Shown here: positions 7,829 to 13,967 of the stretch, piece by piece
How the letters are laid out: each line of letters starts with the position of its first letter
Position numbering within the stretch: the first letter of the stretch is position 1
Assembly (NCBI GenBank): GCA_016290995.1
Contig: JAEEVR010000024.1
Span: 1-37,613, forward strand
Source: Treponema sp.
GTDB taxonomy: Bacteria > Spirochaetota > Spirochaetia > Treponematales > Treponemataceae
Direction of reading: 5' to 3'
Length of the DNA stretch: 37,613 bases
Made by a program: the position numbers and the translations under genes
The notes under the pieces: model-generated
Told to the model about the DNA's origin: nothing
The model's input: only the letters and a program-made list of their open reading frames with translations
Database searches by the model: none

Positions 7829-8866
7829 ATGAAATATTTTTGCAAGCCATTAACCACGCTGCTTGCGGCGGCGATTTTTTCTTCCGCGATTTTCGCCGCG
7901 GAAAATTTTGAATGGAAGTCCGCGTCTCCAAAAAGCCTTGGGCTGGACGAGAAAAAAATCGGGGCCTTTTTGGCGGAGCTTCCCGACACTCTGGTGACTA
8001 GCTGCGTCATCGTTAAGGACGGAACAATCGCAAGCGAGTATTACAAGGCGGGCTATGGCGCGGATTCTGTTTTTAGCATGCAGTCGGTTTCCAAAAGCGT
8101 GACAAGCGCGGTTGTCGGAATCGCGATAGAAAACGGCTACTTTAAATTGGACGACGCGATCTCGCAGTTTTTCCCGGAGGCAAAAAATTTGGCTGTTTGT
8201 CGCGGCGAGTCAAAGGCGCTTTTTGAAAAAATCACCGTGCGACACTTGCTTACAAACACAAGCGGCCTTGTCTCAACCGACAGCGCCGTTTGGGGCCAGT
8301 GGAGGGCCAGCGGCGACTGGATAAAATTTTTGTTCGACAGACCGATGCTGCATGAGCCTGGAAAAGTCTTTGAGTATTCAACCGGAAACACGCACTTATT
8401 GGCGGCGATCGTCCAGCGGACCACAAAAAAATCCCTGGACCAATACGGCCGCCAAGTTTTGTTCGAGCCGCTGGGCATGCAAGGCGCGCGCTTTGACGCG
8501 GGGCCGGAAGGCGTTGGCGACGGTGGGAACGGTTTTCACATGACCGCGCGCGACATGGCCCGCTTTGGCCTTTTGTACTTGCAGGGCGGCGTTTGGCAGG
8601 GAAAGCGAATCGTTCCCGCGGAATGGGTGGAAGAATCAATAAAGATTCAAGTTCCCAAGCAAGCGCGCTACGGATTTCAGTGGTGGGTCCGCTGGTTTGG
8701 AAAGAGCGAGGCGCGCGGATTTTTCGCGCACGGTTGGGGCGAGCAAGTCATCGCCGTCCTTCCTTCAAAAAATCTTGTCGTGACTTTTTCCAGCCGCGAG
8801 CCGGATAACCGCAAGAACGCGACCTACTGGCGCTGGATTGGCCAAGTTGCTGACGCTGCTGAATGA
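7829..8866 (+). CDS. Secreted serine hydrolase, beta-lactamase/penicillin-binding-like family
   Basis: 345 residues. An N-terminal signal peptide (Lys, then a hydrophobic run to about residue 23, AAAIFSSAIFAAE) sends it to the periplasm. The nucleophile motif SxxK is SVSK at residues 86-89. The second motif is Y-S-T-G (183-186), and a late HGWG stands where class C enzymes have K/H-x-G. RHLLTNTSGL is the characteristic strand of this family. Members hydrolyse esters or amides, such as D-peptides or 6-aminohexanoate oligomers. True beta-lactamase activity is not implied. The gene is divergent from argF and stands alone between two proline-pathway operons. The start fits a -10 box 6 bases upstream. 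Confidence 0.87.
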   Translation: MKYFCKPLTTLLAAAIFSSAIFAAENFEWKSASPKSLGLDEKKIGAFLAELPDTLVTSCVIVKDGTIASEYYKAGYGADSVFSMQSVSKSVTSAVVGIAIENGYFKLDDAISQFFPEAKNLAVCRGESKALFEKITVRHLLTNTSGLVSTDSAVWGQWRASGDWIKFLFDRPMLHEPGKVFEYSTGNTHLLAAIVQRTTKKSLDQYGRQVLFEPLGMQGARFDAGPEGVGDGGNGFHMTARDMARFGLLYLQGGVWQGKRIVPAEWVEESIKIQVPKQARYGFQWWVRWFGKSEARGFFAHGWGEQVIAVLPSKNLVVTFSSREPDNRKNATYWRWIGQVADAAE

Positions 8867-8887
8867 GAGGCTCGCGTCTTAGCCTCT
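8866..8887. terminator. Hairpin between convergent stop codons
   Basis: AGAGGCT (8866-8872) and AGCCTCT (8881-8887) form a perfect 7-bp stem enclosing the proA stop and touching the hydrolase stop. There is no T-run after it, so termination strength is uncertain. Confidence 0.4.
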
Positions 8888-10153
8888 AATTTGGCCGTCG
8901 CCGTCGATGAGGTACTTTACGGTTGTGAGAGCCTCAAGGCCCATCGGACCGCGGATGTGAAGCTTTTGCGTGCTGATTCCTAGCTCGGCGCCAAAGCCAA
9001 ATTCAAAGCCGTCGGTAAAGCGCGTTGAGGCATTGACGTAAACGCAGGCCGCGTCGACTTTGCTTTGGAAGGCGCGGGCGCGCGCTCGGTTGTTGGTGAC
9101 AATCGATTCGCTGTGCTTTGTATTGTGGGCGTTTATGTATTCTATTGCGTCGTCAACGTCTTTTACGCTTTTTACGACGCATTCGTAATCCAAAAATTCA
9201 TTTCCGTAATCTTGGTCCGTCGCAGCCACGACGCAGTCGGGCCTTCCGTTTTTTTGGGCTGAACTTTTTAGCGCTCCGATGCATTCGGGGTCGGCGTGAA
9301 AAGTCACGCGGCCTGCAAAGCGTTCCTCAAGCGCGGGCAAGAATTTTTCCATAATATTTTGGTTGACCAAAATCGCTTCTATGGCGTTGCAAACTCCAGG
9401 GCGCTGAATCTTTGCGTTCTCCGCGATGTTGAGCGCCATGTCCAAGTCGCCTTCGTCGTCAACGTAAAGGTGGCACACTCCGCTCCCTGTTTCTATTACG
9501 GGAACGCGCGCGTTTTGCACTACGCTTTGTATAAGCTTTTTTCCGCCACGGGGAAGAACCACGTCTATCAAGCCGCGCGCGTTCAATATTTTGTCAACGT
9601 CGGAATGGTCTTGGCTTTCCAAAAGCTCAATCGCTGCGGGAACTCCGTCCTTGCAAGCGGCAAGGCCTTCTTTTATCGCGGCGCAAATCGCTTTGTTTGA
9701 TTCCAAGGCCGCCGAAGAGCCGCGAAGCAAAATCGCGTTTCCGCTTTTGTAGGCAAGGCAAAAAGCGTCAACCGTAACGTTGGGGCGGCTTTCGTAAATT
9801 ATGCAAACGACTCCAAGCGGAACTCTGACGCGCTTTATCTGAAGGCCCTTGGGGCTTTCCCAGCCGCCTTCGACTTTTCCGATCGGGTCTTCATGGTCAA
9901 TTACGATTTGAACGCCTTGGCAAATCGAGTCAAGCCGCGCGTCGTTAAGGCTAAGGCGATCGATGAGCGGCTCGCTGGTTCCGTTTTTGCGAGCGTTGTC
10001 CACGTCGATTTTGTTTGCGTTAAGGATGGTGGCGCGGTTTTTGTTTATCGAATCGATTACGCTTTTTAGCGCGGCGTTTTTTTGGCTTGCGTTTTGAAGG
10101 GCAAGAATGGAGGCGGCCGATTTTAGTCCGCCGCAAATTCGCTCAAGGTCCAT
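8879..10153 (-). CDS. proA: Gamma-glutamyl phosphate reductase
   Basis: 424 residues, full length for ProA. It reduces gamma-glutamyl phosphate to glutamate semialdehyde with NADPH, the second step of proline synthesis. Family signatures seen: VPLGVVCIIYESRPNVTVDA, LRGSSAALESN, LPRGGKKLI, and the active-site Cys in QRPGVCNAIEA; the C-terminal FGFGAELGISTQKLH.RGPMGLEALTT region is also canonical. It follows the 175-residue unknown gene by 9 bases, so the two are probably one transcript, and ends in a hairpin shared with the convergent hydrolase. Only a weak AAGG precedes the ATG. Unusually it is not next to proB. Confidence 0.94.
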   Translation of the reverse strand: MDLERICGGLKSAASILALQNASQKNAALKSVIDSINKNRATILNANKIDVDNARKNGTSEPLIDRLSLNDARLDSICQGVQIVIDHEDPIGKVEGGWESPKGLQIKRVRVPLGVVCIIYESRPNVTVDAFCLAYKSGNAILLRGSSAALESNKAICAAIKEGLAACKDGVPAAIELLESQDHSDVDKILNARGLIDVVLPRGGKKLIQSVVQNARVPVIETGSGVCHLYVDDEGDLDMALNIAENAKIQRPGVCNAIEAILVNQNIMEKFLPALEERFAGRVTFHADPECIGALKSSAQKNGRPDCVVAATDQDYGNEFLDYECVVKSVKDVDDAIEYINAHNTKHSESIVTNNRARARAFQSKVDAACVYVNASTRFTDGFEFGFGAELGISTQKLHIRGPMGLEALTTVKYLIDGDGQIRG

Positions 10154-10162
10154 AGGCGCGCC

Positions 10163-10690
10163 TTAGTAGTTGGCCAAGAAGAACATTCCCAAAAGCATCG
10201 CCACGCGGGCCTTGCTCTGTTCCCAATCCTGCTCTTGCGGAAGGCTTTTGACGTAAAGCCAAAAGATTCCAAACTCAGGATCGATGCGCAAAGAGTATTC
10301 TTCAAAGTCGGCGCTCTTGGCTTGGTTTCCGAACATCAAGTAAACGACGTCTGTCACTATTTGCAAAAGCGAAGCGTATGATTTGTTCCACTGGCCTTTT
10401 GTGACAGCCTCGCTGTATTCGTTCAATTTGTAAAGAACATTTTCTTTTAACTCTGCGTCCGATTTTTCAATCCATGTCTTTTGAACCAAAAGCGAAAGGT
10501 TTTTTTGAAAGCTTGAAATCAACTTGCTTTCAAAGTCGGCGGCCTCTTTTGCAAAAAGCGCTTTGTCGGCTCCAAAAGCCGCGGCCAAAACGTCAGCGGC
10601 CGCAACGTAATTTTTTCCTTCAACAAATTCCGAGATCGCGTTCAATATTTTTTTATCTACATAACTATTTATTGTTTTGTCAAAAGTCAT
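10163..10690 (-). CDS. Uncharacterised 175-residue protein upstream of proA
   Basis: I do not recognise this family. The protein is mostly helical in appearance, with no signal peptide or clear membrane segment; it is rich in Lys, Glu, Ala and Phe, and the C-terminus (AMLLGMFFLANY) is hydrophobic. Motifs of known enzymes are not visible. It has its own good promoter (TTGAAT-N17-TAAAAT) with the -10 box only 5 bases before the ATG, so the message should be leaderless. Nine bases separate its stop from proA, so it leads a two-gene operon with proA. A link to proline metabolism is only positional. Confidence 0.75.
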   Translation of the reverse strand: MTFDKTINSYVDKKILNAISEFVEGKNYVAAADVLAAAFGADKALFAKEAADFESKLISSFQKNLSLLVQKTWIEKSDAELKENVLYKLNEYSEAVTKGQWNKSYASLLQIVTDVVYLMFGNQAKSADFEEYSLRIDPEFGIFWLYVKSLPQEQDWEQSKARVAMLLGMFFLANY

Positions 10691-10695
10691 AGCTT

Positions 10696-10724
10696 ATTTT
10701 ACTTGTTATGAAAAAAATATTCAA
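10696..10724 (-). promoter_or_regulatory. Promoter of the unknown gene-proA operon
   Basis: On the minus strand TTGAAT (10719-10724), 17 bases, TAAAAT (10696-10701), then 5 bases to the ATG at 10690. Confidence 0.6.
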
Positions 10725-10754
10725 GGGTTATTTGCGTGAGCTGCAGCTCTCCCC

Positions 10755-11666
10755 CTAATAACTCATCCTCGTAAACGAGACGCTTGCTGTCGTTTCGTCG
10801 ACGGTGACAAGGCCAAAAACTTTTTTCGCTAGATACGCGCCGACGTCCGCTTCCTTAAAGGGGCCAAGGTCGTAATCCGCGTCGGGATGGTAGTGGCCTT
10901 CAAAAATGTATTTGACGTTGGCGCTGGCAAAGTCGGCGATAAGGCGAGCGCGCTCTTGGACGTCGTTAATCGCAAAGTAAAAAATTCCTCCAGCGTAAAG
11001 AGGGTAGTGCATGAAAATTATTTTTGGCCGCGCGCTTTTTTCCAGCCTGTCTTCTAGCTCTTCGATTTGAGGGCCGCCTAAAGTTCCGTTGCCTGTGTCC
11101 AAGAACCAAAAGTCAAAGTTGTTGGGGCCGCCCGCGTTCAAGGTGAACGTGTAAAAAGAAGTTTGCGGATAGACTTTCTTTTTCCAAACTTCCCAACCGT
11201 TGTTGTAAATGTCGTGGTTTCCCAAAATCGAATAGACCTTGTAGTCGCTCACTCCAAGCTCGTCTTTCGCTGTTTGGATCCAGCGGGCGGCGCTTTTGTT
11301 GTAGTCGTCCGCTTCGCTTTCGTGGCCGCCGTCCAAGGTGTCTCCAAGGTTCACTATAAAGCGGGGGCGCAAGGCTGGGTCTGGATCTTGCAAAAGGCTT
11401 TTGAATTTTTTTAGAAAATCCTCTTCGCGCCGCCCGTATTTTTTTTCGCCAAAGTGGCAGTCGGTCACAACGACAAAAGAGTATTTGCCTCCGTTCCCCA
11501 CTTGAGGAAGATCCGCGCCAGAAAAAACTTTGGGGCTTTTGGCCCTTTCCTCGACGCCGGTCGCGTTGTACAAAAAAATCGGCAAGCCCCAATTGCAGGC
11601 GGAAAAAAGCGCCGCCATCATGCAAGAAAAAAATAAAAATCCAAGCGCGAACGATTTGTTTTTCAA
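10755..11666 (-). CDS. Calcineurin-like metallophosphoesterase, probable lipoprotein
   Basis: The five metal-binding motifs of the family are in order: VTDCHFG (D-x-H), NLGDTLDGG (GD-x2-D), GNHD, MHYPLY and GHYHPD (GH-x-H). These enzymes use two metal ions to cleave phosphomonoesters or diesters; the substrate is unknown. The N-terminus (KNKSFALGFLFFSCMMAALFSAC) is a lipoprotein-type signal ending FSAC, a spirochaete-style relaxed lipobox. A TTG start at 11666 is preferred: it has GAGG upstream, overlaps the TGA stop of the preceding gene (TTGA), and gives a normal signal peptide. An ATG at 11687 is in frame and would add MEREVLL; it is the alternative. Confidence 0.85.
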   Translation of the reverse strand: MKNKSFALGFLFFSCMMAALFSACNWGLPIFLYNATGVEERAKSPKVFSGADLPQVGNGGKYSFVVVTDCHFGEKKYGRREEDFLKKFKSLLQDPDPALRPRFIVNLGDTLDGGHESEADDYNKSAARWIQTAKDELGVSDYKVYSILGNHDIYNNGWEVWKKKVYPQTSFYTFTLNAGGPNNFDFWFLDTGNGTLGGPQIEELEDRLEKSARPKIIFMHYPLYAGGIFYFAINDVQERARLIADFASANVKYIFEGHYHPDADYDLGPFKEADVGAYLAKKVFGLVTVDETTASVSFTRMSY

Positions 11667-12397
11667 AAGCAAAACCTCACGTTCCATCTGGCCAAAATGT
11701 GGTTAAAGTAGGCCACCGAAGCCCAAAGCTCGGTCATGCTCAAGTCCAAGAGAAATCCAATGCGGACGGCGCCCTTTATGTTGTAGGCGGCGCCAAAAGT
11801 CCACTGGGGGCAAAAAAAGCGCTGCTGGCGGTAAAGGTTGTAGCTTCCCAGCGAAGTGAAAAGCTCCAAGCCGTTGGACCAAACTTTGTCCACTTCGGCA
11901 AAGACGACAAAGTCGTGGTCGGTTATATGAAAATTTTTTATCGCGTCAAAAGCCGTCAGCCTAAACGCGTAGCCGTTCCTCAATGTAAAGGTGAGGCCGT
12001 GGTTTGAGATCCAGCGGATTTCAAGCTCTTCCAAGATGTCGTGCTGCCAGTAGGAAGTCTTGTAGCGCTGGCCCCGCCATGTCGTTGACGCTCCAAAGCG
12101 CCAAACGCCGTTTTCGTGATAGCCTGCAAAGGGAAGGTAGTCGCTCCTTAGCGTAAAGTCGTTTGTCCGCGCGTCCGATTGAAAGGCCGCGAAAAATCCA
12201 AATGGCTGCCAGTCAAAGCTGTATTCCATTCCAAGCCAAGTTTGCTTTCGCTCGATTCCCCGGTTGGCCGCTTGGGCCATGTCAAATTGCAAGTATTGTT
12301 TTGGTTTTTCTGTTTGCGGGAGCGTTTCAATTTTTGCAAAGGCCGGAACGGCGGCAATAAAGATTAGGGGAATGAAAATCGCGGAAAATTTTTTCAT
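11663..12397 (-). CDS. Probable outer-membrane beta-barrel protein, unknown
   Basis: 244 residues from ATG 12397. A signal peptide (MKKFSAIFIPLIFIAAVPAFA) is followed by a mature protein with alternating aromatic and polar residues (FAAFQSDARTNDFTLRSDY, LEIRWISNHGLTFTLRNGYA), and it ends in Phe (ARWNVRFCF), as outer-membrane barrels do. The frame is open to 12508, but that extension is the tRNA-Ala gene and its terminator read as protein, so it is rejected. AGAGAG directly before the ATG is a weak ribosome site. Its stop overlaps the start of the phosphoesterase gene, implying translational coupling. No family name is recognised. Confidence 0.75.
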   Translation of the reverse strand: MKKFSAIFIPLIFIAAVPAFAKIETLPQTEKPKQYLQFDMAQAANRGIERKQTWLGMEYSFDWQPFGFFAAFQSDARTNDFTLRSDYLPFAGYHENGVWRFGASTTWRGQRYKTSYWQHDILEELEIRWISNHGLTFTLRNGYAFRLTAFDAIKNFHITDHDFVVFAEVDKVWSNGLELFTSLGSYNLYRQQRFFCPQWTFGAAYNIKGAVRIGFLLDLSMTELWASVAYFNHILARWNVRFCF

Positions 12398-12423
12398 CTC
12401 TCTGACAACTTTTTGAATAAAAC

Positions 12424-12454
12424 GCCAAAAAAAAACGGCGTTGTTCACGCCGTT
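12424..12454 (-). terminator. Terminator of tRNA-Ala
   Basis: On the minus strand AACGGCG, 7-base loop, CGCCGTT, then a T-run (minus-strand T at 12427-12433). It lies 8 bases after the tRNA 3' end. Confidence 0.8.
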
Positions 12455-12462
12455 CAACCAAG

Positions 12463-12536
<74 letters not shown>

Positions 12537-12586
12537 AAACAGTAAAGGCATTTTAGCCGAAAAAACAAATTATGTCAATAGAAAAA

Positions 12587-12750
12587 AATAAAAAAACAGG
12601 GTTTTATAGGCGGGTCCCAGCGACGGCAAAAAAGTTTTGGCGCCTCCCGCCATTCGCTCTCAGCTTGATGCCTGCGGCCAAGCCGCTCGCTGGCGGGTCC
12701 CTCCAAACTTTTTTGCCTGCGTCCCGCCCCGCTGTACCCTGTTTTTTATT
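12587..12750. repeat. Large imperfect palindrome (repeat-element-like)
   Basis: The ends AATAAAAAAACAGGG (12587-12601) and CCCTGTTTTTTATT (12737-12750) are inverted repeats. Inside, 12609-12651 and 12692-12728 are also inverted: GGCGGG / CCCGCC ends with a shared GCAAAAAAGTTT / AAACTTTTTTGC core. The centre holds GCGGC-CAA-GCCGC. The whole can fold into one long hairpin. It may be a dispersed non-coding repeat or MITE-like element; no clear target-site duplication is seen. A 64-codon ORF over it is judged spurious. Confidence 0.6.
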
Positions 12751-12830
12751 CTACGACCATAATTGATTGTGGTACAAAATGCCTTTGCTTTTTTTTATAC
12801 AAGAGGCAGCTGTAATGAAAACGGTAAAAA

Positions 12831-12973
12831 ATGCGTGAAGGAGTGGAACGGCCGCCGGCAACTCTCTGTTTGCGCTGCCGCGAGAGCGGCAGATGTGGAT
12901 AGTTTCAAGCGCAAACAGCGAGTAGCGCCGATATCTAGCGGTGCCGCGCGGCCGTATCCGCGACTGGAAGCAT
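12831..12973 (+). ncRNA. Highly structured RNA resembling HEARO / IscB omega RNA, no nuclease gene adjacent
   Basis: Several nested stems are visible: ACGGCCGC (12848-12855) with GCGGCCGT (12948-12955); CTGTTTGCGC (12866-12875) with GCGCAAACAG (12909-12918); CTGCCGC-GAGA-GCGGCAG with a GNRA loop (12875-12892); CGCCG (12926-12930) with CGGTG (12939-12943); outer ATGC (12831) with GCAT (12970-12973). Single-stranded stretches such as GATGTGGATAG, GCGAGTAGCG and ACTGGAAGCAT match my recollection of the HEARO RNA family, the guide scaffold of IscB transposon nucleases. A T-rich stretch follows (12973-12987). In IscB systems the guide is 5' of the scaffold, which would be about 12812-12830 here. 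The family call is from memory; the folding is seen directly. The surrounding 12751-12830 holds nothing else recognisable. Confidence 0.6.
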
Positions 12974-12988
12974 TTTTGTATTTTTTTG

Positions 12989-13840
12989 TCAGTTAAAGCT
13001 GCTTCTTGTGTATGGGCTGCCGATCCACATCCAGACGTCTTCGCCGCTTCCGATGTATTCTTTGCGCTGGCCTTCTATTAAGAACTGCACGCTTTCTACC
13101 GTCGCGAATTCTGTGGCGGTGAACACGATTTGCATAAGCTGGCCGCGGTAGCCGTCCGCTCCGATTGAGTTGAACTCAAATTCCTCGCTAAAGTTAAGCG
13201 CGGCGATTCCGTTCCGAACGGTGGCGCTCAAAAGGCGGGTTCCGGGCGGAATCAAGCTCATCGATTTTTCGGAATCCAAGGGGCCGGCCAAAAGGGCCTT
13301 TATCGTGTCGGTCAAGGGCGAGTCGCTTTTTGGGATTTGGCGGACAACGCTTTTACGGTTTACGTTTCCGTCGGCGTCAACTTGGATAAAGAAAAGCTTT
13401 GCGTTTGTCGTGGCCGCGGGCTTTGGCTTTTCCTCGCCGGGTTTTTTTTCCTCTTCTTTGGTGGAGGCGGTCTCTTGGGCCCGTTCTTCCTCTTTGGGGC
13501 TTTCGTTTGCCGGGGCGGAAGCCTGCTCTTGCTCGCTCTGGGAGTTCAGGTCGTCCAAGTCGTAGGTGCCGGGGTCTTGCGTCTCTTTTTGTCCGGGAAC
13601 GGGAGCCACGTCAACGTCCAAGAGGCCGTTGGATTTGTTGTCCTTTTTCTTTGTCTCGTAGTTTTGAAGGAATTCGGGAGTAGTTCCGACGACGCGTTCA
13701 AAAAAATTGGTGGACTTTAGGTTGGCGGCAAAGTCGTCTTTTTTTACAAGGAACACTATAATAAGAATTAAAATTAAGAGCAGCCAAATCGCGGCAAAGA
13801 TGCCGTTCCGCTTGGCCTTTTTTGAATTTTTCCCACTCAT
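12989..13840 (-). CDS. Membrane-anchored GerMN (sporulation/germination-like) domain protein
   Basis: 283 residues from ATG 13840. A short basic N-terminus (MSGKNSKKAKRNG) precedes one hydrophobic helix (~13-33), then a long Glu/Pro/Lys/Ser-rich linker (~60-140), then a C-terminal GerMN domain (~145-280: KLFFIQVDADGNV, DTIKALLAGP, IPPGTRLLSATVRNGIAALNFSEEF). GerMN domains occur in lipoproteins and membrane proteins linked to envelope or peptidoglycan functions; a role in spores is not implied. The frame extends to 13876, but 13840 is chosen because TATAAT lies 7 bases before it and the longer form would begin inside the promoter. Divergent from the acyl-CoA ligase gene. Confidence 0.8.
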   Translation of the reverse strand: MSGKNSKKAKRNGIFAAIWLLLILILIIVFLVKKDDFAANLKSTNFFERVVGTTPEFLQNYETKKKDNKSNGLLDVDVAPVPGQKETQDPGTYDLDDLNSQSEQEQASAPANESPKEEERAQETASTKEEEKKPGEEKPKPAATTNAKLFFIQVDADGNVNRKSVVRQIPKSDSPLTDTIKALLAGPLDSEKSMSLIPPGTRLLSATVRNGIAALNFSEEFEFNSIGADGYRGQLMQIVFTATEFATVESVQFLIEGQRKEYIGSGEDVWMWIGSPYTRSSFN

Positions 13841-13847
13841 GAAAATT

Positions 13848-13876
13848 ATTATAGAACAACTTGAATTTCTTTTCAA
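13848..13876 (-). promoter_or_regulatory. Promoter of the GerMN gene, leaderless type
   Basis: Minus strand TTGAAA (13871-13876), exactly 17 bases, TATAAT (13848-13853), then 7 bases to ATG 13840. Confidence 0.7.
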
Positions 13877-13880
13877 GTTG
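13857..13880. promoter_or_regulatory. Perfect inverted repeat over the GerMN promoter, possible operator
   Basis: CAACTTGAA, 6 bases, TTCAAGTTG: 9-bp arms without mismatch. It covers the -35 box and part of the spacer of the GerMN promoter and lies about 40 bases upstream of the acyl-CoA ligase promoter region. A dimeric repressor could control one or both divergent genes. No candidate regulator gene is adjacent. Confidence 0.5.
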
Positions 13881-13917
13881 CGCTACAATTTTTGTGGTTT
13901 AGACAAAATCTCAAACT

Positions 13918-13947
13918 TTGTCATTTTGACATAAAAAAGACTTATAC
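13918..13947 (+). promoter_or_regulatory. Tentative promoter of the acyl-CoA ligase gene
   Basis: TTGTCA (13918-13923), 18 bases, TTATAC (13942-13947); a leader of roughly 14 bases would carry the AGAGG ribosome site before ATG 13968. Confidence 0.4.
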
Positions 13948-13967
13948 GCAAAAAAAGAGGCCCAACT

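Noticed and set aside
7829..8866. Beta-lactamase resistance gene
   Set aside because: The SxxK family is shared with many esterases and amidases; the class C YxN and KTG motifs are not matched closely enough to claim antibiotic resistance.
12572..12766. 64-codon ORF on the plus strand
   Set aside because: It lies entirely over the long palindrome, has an Arg/Pro/Ala-rich composition typical of translated repeats, and no ribosome site or promoter.
12541..12990. CRISPR array
   Set aside because: The repeats here are inverted, not direct and regularly spaced; no array was found elsewhere in the window.
12763..12996. 77-codon ORF on the plus strand
   Set aside because: It covers the structured RNA; the base pairing explains the sequence better than a protein does.
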